Source: Clostridiales bacterium (GTDB lineage Bacteria; Bacillota; Clostridia; Lachnospirales; Lachnospiraceae). From it: DNA of 64,000 nt. The notes beneath the pieces are model-generated. The model was not told the DNA's origin and made no database searches. It worked only from the letters and a program-made list of their open reading frames with translations. Shown piece after piece: positions 9,581 through 18,173 of this stretch (position 1 is its first letter; each line of letters opens with the position of its first letter). The position numbers were made by a program, and so were the translations under genes. The stretch is taken from NCBI GenBank assembly GCA_021203365.1, contig JAJQBI010000079.1, positions 1 to 64,000 of the forward strand, written 5' to 3'.

Positions 9581-9732
9581 ATAACTGACCCTCCTTATTT
9601 TACGTAATTACCATATCCCCAAAATTAGCCTACTGGTCGGTTGATATCTTCTGACAACAAATTTGCTTGCTGCAAGTGGTAGTAAAATACCCAGCGTGAC
9701 GCTCAACCTCCCCCCAACGAAATTTATCATAA

Positions 9733-10962
9733 CTAATTATTTCTTTCATTCTCCAACCACACTCTCTTATACTCACCACATATATAAGACCAACTATAAT
9801 TCTGTTCTATTCTCTGATGAGCTTTGGATCCTATTTTCAAAATATCATCAATACTCATTTTGTCTGTTTCATCAATCAGCTTTGCAAGACTACCCGGCTG
9901 TTTGCTCCAATACAATGCACTGTCTTCAGCGACTTCTCTGTTAAATCCTACATCCAATAGTAAATTTAAATCAGTATTCCCCAGTGCTTCAAGCAAGCTT
10001 GGGTTTGTCCCACCAACTTCATGACCGTGAAAATAACCATATGCCTTTTCTCTAATCTTCATCAGAAGTTCTTGGTCATATACTGTGCCAACAAACTTAA
10101 TTCTCTTATCACTTCTGAAGTGTAACTTTTCTTCGAGTTGATGCAGAAATTTCTCATTCACATTCGTAATAAGAACGAAGTCCCGTTCTGTCTTACTCTT
10201 CATGAATTCACGTATCATAGTCTCATAATTATTTTCAGGCACGAATCTGCCGACCACCAAATAATACCCTTTCTCAGAAAGCCCCTTTTCTTTATACCAG
10301 TTCAACAGCTTTGAATCATCATCCGCCAACCTGCTCTTCCTTGTTTCTGCGCCATATGCAATATATGTTGTCTTTGGATTTTTACCGTCAATTCCTTTTC
10401 CGTCATAGCTCTCATGTATGTATTTCTCAATATTTTTACTGTCACAAATCATTAAATCACTATGTTTTACCATTAAACATTCCGATAGTTTCCAATATTT
10501 ACGAGCCGGAAACGGCCATTTTGCTCTTAAAAACTCATGCCCGTCTGGATTAACATACATCTTTCCGCCCAGCTTATGAATTTTCTTCTGAAAATGTCCT
10601 GCAAAAGGTCCAATCCTACATGCCAGAATATAAACAATGGGATGTTCTATCTGATGACTGATAATATAATCACAACACAGTTTCAGTGACGCTATGTCAT
10701 AATAAATTGCCTGAGCAGAACCAATTTGGGGAATTTTTACTTTAAAGCAGCGAGCATTATGATATATGAATTCAGTATCAGAAACACATTTGGCGCCTTC
10801 TGTCTTTTTTTCGTCCATGCTGCCCTCACCACATGCCTTGCACGCCACATGATATTTAATCTCAGTAAGGTTTTGATGATATTCAGTTAACTTATTTAAG
10901 AAAGTTTCATATCCTCCATATGTTCCTAAGTTTTTCGCTCCTATCACAAAGATATGCTGCAT
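9733..10962 (-). CDS. DUF1972-type GT4 glycosyltransferase (rhamnosyltransferase-like)
   Basis: 409 residues from ATG 10962, preceded by GGGGAG at 7 bases; a GTG at 10975-10977 is possible in frame but overlaps that ribosome site. Begins QHIFVIGAKNLGTYGGYETF, the hallmark of the DUF1972/Cps2T family, which often adds the second sugar (rhamnose) to the undecaprenyl-linked primer. The C-terminal half includes YYLVVGRFVPENNYE and YFHGHEVGGTNPSLLEAL, the nucleotide-sugar binding part. It is the first gene of the AT-rich block and so likely the first transferase after the initiating enzyme. A 152-base gap without a convincing gene follows. Confidence 0.85.
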   Translation of the reverse strand: MQHIFVIGAKNLGTYGGYETFLNKLTEYHQNLTEIKYHVACKACGEGSMDEKKTEGAKCVSDTEFIYHNARCFKVKIPQIGSAQAIYYDIASLKLCCDYIISHQIEHPIVYILACRIGPFAGHFQKKIHKLGGKMYVNPDGHEFLRAKWPFPARKYWKLSECLMVKHSDLMICDSKNIEKYIHESYDGKGIDGKNPKTTYIAYGAETRKSRLADDDSKLLNWYKEKGLSEKGYYLVVGRFVPENNYETMIREFMKSKTERDFVLITNVNEKFLHQLEEKLHFRSDKRIKFVGTVYDQELLMKIREKAYGYFHGHEVGGTNPSLLEALGNTDLNLLLDVGFNREVAEDSALYWSKQPGSLAKLIDETDKMSIDDILKIGSKAHQRIEQNYSWSYICGEYKRVWLENERNN

Positions 10963-11088
10963 AATTAAACTCCCCACGTGTTAAGTTGCATTATTACTAT
11001 GTCAAGCATAAATGTTCCTTTACCTTAAATTTCATCAACCTGCAACCAGAAGCAAACATCATTACACCTAGAACAAGAAAACCGCCAA

Positions 11089-12225
11089 TCATCCAAACCT
11101 CTGACGGGAACTGTTGATTTCCTCGCTGGCAATTTCAATCAGATCATACCGGCAGCAAAGCTCCCTGACTCTCGATTTCTGCTCCCTGGTATTTCGGGAG
11201 GGAATGCATGTAACGCCGTGTACTCCGTACTCTTTCAGTGTCCCAAACAATTCCTCCAGAAAATCATCCTCAAACTTCACCGTTCTCTTGTCTCCCACGA
11301 TGGAGAATGGCTCATCTCCCAGATAGGCATAGCACAGGGTCGCGCCGATCTCATCTGAAAGCCGCACCAGTTCCCCAAGTGGAAGACATTCGTCTGATGC
11401 AGGAATATAGATTTTCTCCATCAGCTCCGCCTTCATAACTCCGAGCAGGTCATAGAGAAAATGCACATTTCCAGGGTTGGAAAGACGGTGCATTTGCTGT
11501 TCCGACAACACAATTTTCAATTCCTTTTCAACAAACTCCCCACACGCTTCCCTCCCGGCATGTGCGGCCACTTTTCGGCTCAGTGCATAAAGAAGATGGC
11601 GTTCTGTGACGGTGCCTCCGTCTGCATATTGAGAAAGCGGCAATACATCCCGGTCATAATCCAGCCCAATCCCCCAGGGCTCCATCCGGACATTAATGTT
11701 GTCTGTCATCCCGCGGTTTCGCAGGTTCCGCTTTCCACGCAGCGGAGAAAATATTTCCGTCAAACGGCCAAATCCTGACGCCGGGATACGATACAACACC
11801 ATGTAGGCGATACCGACCTGATCGGGATTATTCAGGATCCTGCCCTCCAGACCTGTACCGGCAAAACTGACACGGCACTCCATCCCGCAGGTTGTTTTCA
11901 GACCCGCAAGCTTTCCTGCCCTGCAGAACTCATCGGCCCCGGCGACCGTGTCATGATCCACAATCCCCGCAATCTGCAGTCCTTCCTCCCTGGCACAGTA
12001 GATCGCGGCAGTGGGAGAATACGGGGAAAAAGAGTAGGTCGTATGGATATGCTGATTCGAAATTCCGGAAACCTTCTCCGATGCTGCGTTTCCTTTGAAA
12101 AAAATTCTTTCCGGACTGCCTGGACGATCCCCGGACAGGAGAATCTCCAGATTACCCAGCCGCTCCCCCGCCTCAGGCGCATTAAGCATTTGTAATATCT
12201 CCTGCCTCTGTGCAAACCTGTCCAT
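11089..12225 (-). CDS. PHP-domain phosphoesterase-like protein
   Basis: 378 residues from ATG 12225, chosen because GGGAGG lies 5 bases upstream. An N-terminal region of ~70 residues is followed by NQHIHTTYSFSPYSP (HxH metal pair), IAGIVDHDTVAG (Asp-His) and TTCGMECRVSF (Glu), all PHP-fold metal ligands. PHP proteins hydrolyse phosphoesters with bound Mn, Fe or Zn. The substrate is unknown. It is 10 bases behind the radical-SAM gene and has the higher GC of that block rather than of the capsule genes, so it appears to belong to the peptide cluster or to a conserved framework around the capsule region. Confidence 0.7.
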   Translation of the reverse strand: MDRFAQRQEILQMLNAPEAGERLGNLEILLSGDRPGSPERIFFKGNAASEKVSGISNQHIHTTYSFSPYSPTAAIYCAREEGLQIAGIVDHDTVAGADEFCRAGKLAGLKTTCGMECRVSFAGTGLEGRILNNPDQVGIAYMVLYRIPASGFGRLTEIFSPLRGKRNLRNRGMTDNINVRMEPWGIGLDYDRDVLPLSQYADGGTVTERHLLYALSRKVAAHAGREACGEFVEKELKIVLSEQQMHRLSNPGNVHFLYDLLGVMKAELMEKIYIPASDECLPLGELVRLSDEIGATLCYAYLGDEPFSIVGDKRTVKFEDDFLEELFGTLKEYGVHGVTCIPSRNTREQKSRVRELCCRYDLIEIASEEINSSRQRFG

Positions 12226-12235
12226 TTTTTCCTCC

Positions 12236-13372
12236 CTACCGGACCGCAGACGTATCATTTTCAAGGATTTTTTCCAGTTCCCTGACCTTATACTCTGTCA
12301 TCCTGCACACATAATCCGGACATCCGTCTGTGGTTCCGGTCTCTGTATAACAGACTGCGGGACATACGGTACAGATATCCTGCATATTACAGTCGATGCA
12401 TTTCTGACATTGCGGGAGCTTTTCGGTGGCCTCAACAATATATTTCCAGCACTCTTCAAAAGAATGCTCCAGCAGACAGATCTTCGGCTCCAGAAACATT
12501 CCGCAGGACAAAAGCTCCCCCTTCCAGTTCATCAAAAAACCGCTGTGTCCGGCATGACAGGGGAAACCCACCCGGTTTTTCAGCCGTGACGGATGCTCCA
12601 GTTTTGCCAGCACTGCCCGGGCCGCCTCCTGCTGCTCCTTTGTTGTATTTCCTGTCTGCAGAGAATCATATCCATACAGCTCCGCCCGGGCCGCCTCCTC
12701 CGCACAAAGCCTGTACTGTTCCTTCGCGTTTTTCCCCCGGCGAACGCCAGGAAACATATAGGACGCAGGGGAAAGCACCACTCCAAAGGATTCTGCTATT
12801 CTGTAAAAATCCGGCAGCTGATCCACATTGTCCGGCGTTAAAGTGCAGTTAAATCGAAACGGGACATTCCTCTCCTTCAACAGCGCAGCCGCCTCCATAA
12901 CCTGCGTAAAACCTTTGGGATTGCCGCAGAGCCGTCCGTAAGTTGCATCGTCCTTTCCATAGAGCGTAATATTCAGCCTCTGGGTTCCGTTTTCAGAGAA
13001 AAACTCCGCCCAATCCTCATTGATCAGTGTCCCGTTGGTATTGACGGACAGAATCACCCCCATCCTGGAAATTCCCGTATACAGACGCTTAAACTCCGGG
13101 TAAAGCAAAGGTTCTCCTCCTGTGAGCAATAGAAATAAAAGTCCTTTCTCCACAGCTTCTTTCACAATCGAGAGCCATTCATCACAGGTAAGCATCCGGC
13201 CCTGGGCCTCCATCTGTTCCCGGGTCTGATGAACATAGCACATTCTGCAGTCCATATTGCACAGAGGCAGCAGTTCAAGAGTACCGCCCAGAGGCGTATG
13301 TGTGACGTCCGCCTCCATTCTGAGCTTCTGCTCCTCCGATCTCGTAACCTCATATAATTCCATGGCTTCCAA
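12236..13372 (-). CDS. Radical SAM/SPASM peptide-modifying enzyme
   Basis: 378 residues. LPLCNMDCRMCYVHQT contains the CX3CX2C iron-sulfur motif (Cys38, 42, 45) that binds S-adenosylmethionine, followed by LLTGGEPLLYPEF. The C-terminal ~110 residues hold at least eleven Cys (GFPCHAGHSG, LLSCGMF, CQKCIDC, CTVCPAVC) as in SPASM domains that carry auxiliary clusters. These enzymes commonly crosslink or epimerise residues in RiPP precursors. It is the only tailoring enzyme of that kind in the cluster with the precursor at 17072..17245, so the two are probably partners (inference). Start may be TTG 13372 or ATG 13363; GAGGGG fits either. Confidence 0.85.
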   Translation of the reverse strand: MEAMELYEVTRSEEQKLRMEADVTHTPLGGTLELLPLCNMDCRMCYVHQTREQMEAQGRMLTCDEWLSIVKEAVEKGLLFLLLTGGEPLLYPEFKRLYTGISRMGVILSVNTNGTLINEDWAEFFSENGTQRLNITLYGKDDATYGRLCGNPKGFTQVMEAAALLKERNVPFRFNCTLTPDNVDQLPDFYRIAESFGVVLSPASYMFPGVRRGKNAKEQYRLCAEEAARAELYGYDSLQTGNTTKEQQEAARAVLAKLEHPSRLKNRVGFPCHAGHSGFLMNWKGELLSCGMFLEPKICLLEHSFEECWKYIVEATEKLPQCQKCIDCNMQDICTVCPAVCYTETGTTDGCPDYVCRMTEYKVRELEKILENDTSAVR

Positions 13373-13398
13373 TTCCCCCTCGTTGTTTTCGGTTTCCT

Positions 13399-14376
13399 CT
13401 ACTTCGTTCTTTCCCGATCGTACAGTTCATTGATCTTCTCTTTCAGCTCACGGATCTGATCTTCCAGCTCCGTGATTTCCTCTTCCCGGTCTTTCAGGCG
13501 CTGCGCTTCAATCTCATTGATCTGAGATAATTCCGCGACTACATCTGCCACAGAAGCATAGGTACATGCATCCAGCCCGGCGTAATACTGGGTAAGCTCC
13601 ATAACCTGTCCTATATATGTTTCTGTAATAGCACCGGTCTGCAGTGCCTCCATATCGAAGAGAACCAGCATGGAAGTCAGACCTTCATACACATCCGCCA
13701 GACGGCTGGAGGGAGAGTACTCCGAGGTCTGGATATTCGTATAATCAAAATACACAATTCCCTCATCTGTGGAGCCATCCACAGGCGAATCATTGTACTT
13801 CGTGTAACCGATAAAACCATCCTGAATCAGCGTCTCAATATTGGATATACTGTAATCATTCTCCCGCAAAAAGAAGACACCCGTATCTGTCCGCTCCGCC
13901 TCCGAAAAAGTCTCCCGCAATGCAAGAGCCGTCTCATTTGCCTCCTCAGAAAAGGACCTGGCGCCAAGCATAATCTCCCAGTTATAATCCTCCAGGAAAT
14001 CCACCCGTTCTTCCAGGGTATCTATATCTTCGCTGCAGTCCAACACCACCACAGGGGAAAAACCATACACCTCCTCCAGGGACGCAATATATTCATAATC
14101 ACGGCTTTCTGAAACGATAAAACCAATCATCAGTTTCGCCGTATCACTGGTGTAGGAAATCGAAGCCTGTACATCGGCCAGCTCTTTCTGCACATCCCGA
14201 AGTTCCTCTTCACTGGTCAGGATTTCTTCTGCGATCTCCTCCAGAACCGCCTCCCTTTCCTGCTCCTCCCGCTGATTCTGAAGCCAGAGATAAATCAGCC
14301 CGGCAGCCGCCAGAACCGAAAGTCCGATACACACAATATTTCTGATTTTGTGAGATCTTTTAAAATTCTCATTCAT
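13399..14376 (-). CDS. Membrane-anchored coiled-coil protein of peptide cluster, function unknown
   Basis: 325 residues. A single membrane span near the N-terminus (NIVCIGLSVLAAAGLIYLWL, about 13-32), a coiled-coil segment rich in Glu (about 35-75), a globular middle with SPVVVLDCSEDIDTLEERV and MLGARSFSEEAN, and a second coiled coil at the C-terminus. The middle has a distant look of a polysaccharide-deacetylase-like barrel, but without metal ligands I can identify. It overlaps the exporter gene by 4 bases (ATGA), so it probably works with it, perhaps as an exporter accessory protein outside the membrane. I do not recognise the family. Confidence 0.6.
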   Translation of the reverse strand: MNENFKRSHKIRNIVCIGLSVLAAAGLIYLWLQNQREEQEREAVLEEIAEEILTSEEELRDVQKELADVQASISYTSDTAKLMIGFIVSESRDYEYIASLEEVYGFSPVVVLDCSEDIDTLEERVDFLEDYNWEIMLGARSFSEEANETALALRETFSEAERTDTGVFFLRENDYSISNIETLIQDGFIGYTKYNDSPVDGSTDEGIVYFDYTNIQTSEYSPSSRLADVYEGLTSMLVLFDMEALQTGAITETYIGQVMELTQYYAGLDACTYASVADVVAELSQINEIEAQRLKDREEEITELEDQIRELKEKINELYDRERTK

Positions 14377-16568
14377 TTCGTTCTCTCCGTCCCGGTCACA
14401 CCGGCCTGTCCATGTTTATCCCCCGTCTCCTCCCGGATCCGGCTCTCCTCAAATACCAGACGCCTCTCACAGATCTCAAGGGCCGCCGGTCTGTGCGTGA
14501 CAATCAGCACCGTCTGACCGTCCAGGTTTTTTAAGTTGTTTAAAAGCCTGCGCTCCGTCTCTTCATCCAGGGCCGAGCTGGCTTCATCCAGCAGCAGAAT
14601 CGGGGCATCGCGGTAAATCGCCCGGGCGATTGCGATGCGCTGCATCTGCCCTTCCGAAAGCCCCGTGCCTTTCTCACCCAGAACTGTATTATAGCCATCC
14701 GGCAGCTCCCGGATAAATTCATCCGCGCAGGCAATACGGCAGGCCTGCTCCACGCGTTCCTTCTGCACCTTCGTATAAGGCGCTCCATGGAGGAAATCAA
14801 CGGCCTCATAGATGTTCCCGGACATCAGCATATTTCCCTGGGGGACATAGGAGAACCAGCCGCGTGTCCGCGCGTCTATGTCAAGCTCCTTCGTTCCTCC
14901 CAATTCCACTGTATTCTCCTCCGGAATCCCGGAGTCCGGTTCCACAGCCTCCCCGTACAGCCGCCCGGAAACAGGCGTATAAATCCCCAGTAAAAGCTTC
15001 AGAAGCGTGCTCTTGCCAATGCCGGAAATACCGGTCAGGGCGACGGTCTCTCCCCTTTGAATCTCGAAGGAAGCTCCGCAGATGACCGCTTCTTCTCCAT
15101 TGTCATAAATAAAAGTAAGATCCTGCGCGTGAAGCGACCGAAAGTCCGGCAAATTTCCCCATAAACGCTCTTCCTTTGGCAGCTTCTCCAACTCGATCAG
15201 CCTTTCCGCAGAGGCGATCATGGAATAATACTGCGGTACAAAACCGGAAATACCGGCAAAGGGACTGCGGATCTGATTGATCAGCTGCAATACCGCAGTC
15301 AGCGTGCCATAGGTCAGCGTCCCCCTCAGGATCCCAAAGCAGCACCACACCAGGCCAAAGAGAAAGCTTCCCTGCATGACACCTCCAAATCCCACACTGC
15401 ACAGATTGGAAAATGTCCGGCGCCGCATCCGGGCCTCCCGATGCCGGGCCGCCTGTTCTCCGGTTCGCTCACAGGCCATTTCTTCCGCCTGAAAACTCCT
15501 GACAATCAGAAGATTTTCTACGGACTCCTGCATCCAGGAGCGCAGCCTCCCATCTGATTCCTGTACCTCCCTGTGCAGGGTCTTCATCCTGCGGCGAAAC
15601 AGAAAGGTCACCCCCAGCATTCCCACGCCGCCCACCAGAAAGATACTTGCAAACCGCCAGTCCAGAAACATCAGAACCGTCATCGCACAAAGCAGCTGTA
15701 CTGCCATGGACACCACATCCGGAATCAGTTCCGTTGCATAATCCGCCACAATCCGCACATCACTGGTCAGACGATTCTGCAGTTCCCCGGTGTGAAACGC
15801 CTTCAGTCCACTGTATTTACTGCGCAAAATGATATGATATGTATGTACTTTCAGGCGGTTCTCCATCGACGCCCGCAGGCGCTCATCCAGCTGCCGCAGC
15901 ACCGCGCCCAGAAAAAGACTTGTGACAATCACAAGGAGAAACACCCCCGCCCAGCGCAGAAAAGCCTCCGGATCCAGCGCCACCGCAGAGTCAATCGCTT
16001 CCCGCATCACCAGAGCCGAGGAGACGGACAGCACCGCATCCACGCCGGTACAGAATGCCATCAGCCCAATCCCCCACAGAGAACGCCTGGCCATCCTCAT
16101 GATCCAGGCCAGCGCCGTATCCCCCAGGAGAAGCCGGCCGGCCTTTTTTATTCCCTGCTTTGCCTGCCATTTCAGCAGCCGCAGGGGATAAATCAGATTC
16201 CAGAACCAGACATAAAGGCGATAAGCGAAATCTGTGGTCCGGATTTCACGCTCTGCCTTGCGTTTTCCACGCCAGACCATCTCCATAACACCCTTTACAC
16301 AGGTAAGGGGCACACGCTCCAGTCCAAAAGTATTATCCCCGCGAATCAGGCAGGTGTCCCCGTCAAACGCGAGAATCCGGTGCAGGACCTGCGTCCCGTC
16401 CGGCCGGACATAAAGCACGACGTCATTTTTCTTCGGCCGGCCCTCCAGTCTTCGGATGAAGACGTGAGAGGTATCCGTATAAAGAAGCGGCTGCATACTG
16501 ACCCCCTTGACCGGAATCACAATGTAACCCTCCCGTTCCAGCTCAGAGAGCATTGTCGTCTGCTCCAC
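14373..16568 (-). CDS. S26 signal-peptidase domain fused to ABC exporter
   Basis: 731 residues, GTG start with AAGGAGG upstream. Residues 1-100 are an S26/S24-type serine peptidase: PVKGVSMQPLL carries the nucleophile Ser24, and VLHRILAFDGD plus IRGDN follow, as in SipW-like enzymes with a Ser-His arrangement. Next comes a six-span ABC permease, then an ATPase with GISGIGKSTLLK (Walker A), LSEGQMQRIAIARA (signature) and ILLLDEASSALDE (Walker B). One chain can therefore cleave and export a peptide, an arrangement analogous to the C39 peptidase exporters of bacteriocins but with another peptidase fold. Likely cargo is the 57-residue precursor (inference). Confidence 0.85.
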   Translation of the reverse strand: MEQTTMLSELEREGYIVIPVKGVSMQPLLYTDTSHVFIRRLEGRPKKNDVVLYVRPDGTQVLHRILAFDGDTCLIRGDNTFGLERVPLTCVKGVMEMVWRGKRKAEREIRTTDFAYRLYVWFWNLIYPLRLLKWQAKQGIKKAGRLLLGDTALAWIMRMARRSLWGIGLMAFCTGVDAVLSVSSALVMREAIDSAVALDPEAFLRWAGVFLLVIVTSLFLGAVLRQLDERLRASMENRLKVHTYHIILRSKYSGLKAFHTGELQNRLTSDVRIVADYATELIPDVVSMAVQLLCAMTVLMFLDWRFASIFLVGGVGMLGVTFLFRRRMKTLHREVQESDGRLRSWMQESVENLLIVRSFQAEEMACERTGEQAARHREARMRRRTFSNLCSVGFGGVMQGSFLFGLVWCCFGILRGTLTYGTLTAVLQLINQIRSPFAGISGFVPQYYSMIASAERLIELEKLPKEERLWGNLPDFRSLHAQDLTFIYDNGEEAVICGASFEIQRGETVALTGISGIGKSTLLKLLLGIYTPVSGRLYGEAVEPDSGIPEENTVELGGTKELDIDARTRGWFSYVPQGNMLMSGNIYEAVDFLHGAPYTKVQKERVEQACRIACADEFIRELPDGYNTVLGEKGTGLSEGQMQRIAIARAIYRDAPILLLDEASSALDEETERRLLNNLKNLDGQTVLIVTHRPAALEICERRLVFEESRIREETGDKHGQAGVTGTERTK

Positions 16569-16620
16569 GCCGCACCTCCTTAAAGCGTCTCATCCGTAAT
16601 TCCGTGTATTCCGCCACACT

Positions 16621-16890
16621 TTAATCTTCCTCCAGGCATCCCGCTTCCCGCAGCGTATCCAGAAACCCTTTCAAATCCTCCTCCGCCTGATCTTTGGAGA
16701 CGCTGTACTCCGACAACAGCGCTTCCAGCAGCTCCTCCTCCGAGGTTCCCTTTAAGAGGAAATCCCAACAGAACGCCCCCGTTTCATTCAACCGGATCAT
16801 CCCGTTCAGCTTCTTACTTGCCGGACCGATCGCAACCACCACATTTTTCCCCGCTACCTTTCGCAAGATAAAACCATCTCTAGTCTTCAA
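16621..16890 (-). CDS. PqqD-like RiPP recognition protein
   Basis: 89 residues, TTG start after AAGGGA. The sequence KTRDGFILRKVAGKNVVV and GMIRLNETGAFCWDFLL match PqqD (PF05402), a winged-helix fold that binds leader peptides and delivers them to tailoring enzymes; the LNETGAFxW core is the family hallmark. It lies between the precursor and the exporter in the same direction. In lasso-peptide systems the related B1 protein recognises a YxxP motif in the leader, and the precursor here has such a motif, so the pair is consistent. Confidence 0.85.
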   Translation of the reverse strand: MKTRDGFILRKVAGKNVVVAIGPASKKLNGMIRLNETGAFCWDFLLKGTSEEELLEALLSEYSVSKDQAEEDLKGFLDTLREAGCLEED

Positions 16891-16924
16891 ATTCTTTTTT
16901 CCCTTCCATTTTTATGATCTTATT

Positions 16925-16953
16925 TATATAATGCTTTCTGTCTGCTATGTGTA
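16925..16953 (-). promoter_or_regulatory. Possible promoter before PqqD gene
   Basis: On the minus strand TACACA and TATATA are separated by 17 bases, ending 35 bases before the PqqD start. The -10 is good and the -35 moderate. Just upstream (about 16985-17025) is a hairpin with the arms ACGGGGGA and TTCCCCCGT but no T-run. Together these could give separate, higher expression of the precursor and an independent start for the downstream genes; this is only suggestive. Confidence 0.3.
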
Positions 16954-17071
16954 CAGTACAGCTTGTATTCTCTATTCATTAGAAGCACGGGGGAAAACAC
17001 AGCATCATACTGGAAATCCCCCGTTCCTTCAGACTCAGATAAGCCTCAGGATGAGGGCTATAAGCAATTGC

Positions 17072-17245
17072 TTAGCCCCACCAGCCACAATACCACGTGT
17101 TTTGACCGCAATAATCAAAGTTTGAGCCACCACCCGTGCCCTGACTTCCACCGGGCTTGCCGCCTGTCCCGCCATCCGGCGCGGCAGCAACGTAGTCATT
17201 CTCAAAGTTGACTACCTTCGCCTGAGGAGCTGTATATTCTTTCAC
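17072..17245 (-). CDS. RiPP precursor peptide (57 aa, YxxP leader)
   Basis: GTG start at 17245, preceded by GGGAGGTG at 6 bases; longer starts upstream lack a site. The leader begins MKEYTAPQAKVVNFEND, with a YxxP motif like those read by PqqD-type recognition proteins. It is followed by a small-residue junction (VAAAPDGG), a Gly-rich linker (GGTGGKPGGSQGTGGG) and an aromatic, two-Cys C-terminus (FDYCGQNTWYCGWWG). Such a layout, short leader then low-complexity spacer then Cys/Trp-rich tail, is what rSAM-modified peptides look like. No other gene of the locus resembles it. The mature product is unknown; crosslinks at Trp/Tyr or Cys are plausible. Confidence 0.75.
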   Translation of the reverse strand: MKEYTAPQAKVVNFENDYVAAAPDGGTGGKPGGSQGTGGGSNFDYCGQNTWYCGWWG

Positions 17246-17341
17246 ACTTCTCACCTCCCTTTCCAGGTCATTTATATATACGCACATTTGAAAACAAAAT
17301 CAAAAACGTTTTCTTTCTCTGCGATTGACCTCTCATATCAG

Positions 17342-18100
17342 TCAAAATCGTGGGTATCCCTTCATATAAGGATTTCTTCCCTCATTCATTCCACGGTACG
17401 CCACTTCTACCGCTTCGAATGATCGATTACAATATAACTGCCAGATTGACACGTGCTCCACAATTCGCTCCCATATTTCCATAAGCGGTTTCAGATTTTC
17501 CGGATAGAACATTCTGTGATCATAATTTGACTGAATTATCTGACTGAAAGCCATTTCAGGTTCCATGCGGGTTATCCTGTTCCTCTCGCTGTGATTCAAA
17601 TAGCAGATTCCCACCAGGGGGATTTTCTTATTACACTGATAACCCTCAGAACCACCAAACGGCGTTCCGCAGATATAGCAGTCTCCATCCATAAAACGAA
17701 TTATCGGGTTATCCCCGTTAATAATCCTTGCACGTTTCCCAAAGTATTCCAGCCAGAGCTTAGACTGTGTTGTTTTTCCATATCCGCTGGGGGCGGTAAA
17801 AGCATATCCCTTTCCGTCCACCTCCACGGCACTCGCATGCATCCACGCGGCATCATACTGGGGCAGCCATGGATAAATTCGACCGTGCAGGGCATAAATC
17901 TCAAGGTCTTCCATTGATAAATGCTGGGGATCCTTCTCCTGCCACCACTGAACCAGCGGCTCAAGCATCTTATCCGTCGTTGCCACCCGAATATCCGGCT
18001 CCTGATCTGCCTCCACTATATAATCCTTACACTGTGTCTTTATCTTCTCATACCGATTGTCTATCTCAACCAGAAGACCGGCGATCTCAATACAAAACAT
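17342..18100 (-). CDS. HprK-related serine kinase-like protein
   Basis: 252 residues. FTAPSGYGKTTQSKLWL is a Walker A loop in the setting of HPr kinase, preceded by MHASAVEVDGKGYAF and followed by INGDNPIIRFMDGD and GTPFGGSEGYQ. Homologues of this shortened HprK type accompany RiPP clusters, and in lasso-peptide systems such as paeninodin one phosphorylates the precursor (established for that family member). Here the likely substrate is the peptide encoded 96 bases downstream, or a lipid/nucleotide intermediate; inference. Same strand and same GC as the neighbours. Confidence 0.75.
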   Translation of the reverse strand: MFCIEIAGLLVEIDNRYEKIKTQCKDYIVEADQEPDIRVATTDKMLEPLVQWWQEKDPQHLSMEDLEIYALHGRIYPWLPQYDAAWMHASAVEVDGKGYAFTAPSGYGKTTQSKLWLEYFGKRARIINGDNPIIRFMDGDCYICGTPFGGSEGYQCNKKIPLVGICYLNHSERNRITRMEPEMAFSQIIQSNYDHRMFYPENLKPLMEIWERIVEHVSIWQLYCNRSFEAVEVAYRGMNEGRNPYMKGYPRF

Positions 18101-18173
18101 AACCCTGTTTTCTTTCCTCTCCGCCTTTTAATCTGTCTCCGACAGTTTTAAGACAAAACATATTACCCGAAGC

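Noticed and set aside
9608-9730. 40-codon minus-strand frame between two glycosyltransferase genes
   Set aside because: Starts with ATG but has only a weak AAAGAA upstream and no recognisable family; kept as intergenic sequence.
15573-16583. Plus-strand frame opposite the peptidase/ABC exporter
   Set aside because: Antisense to the exporter; His/Gln-rich low-complexity translation.
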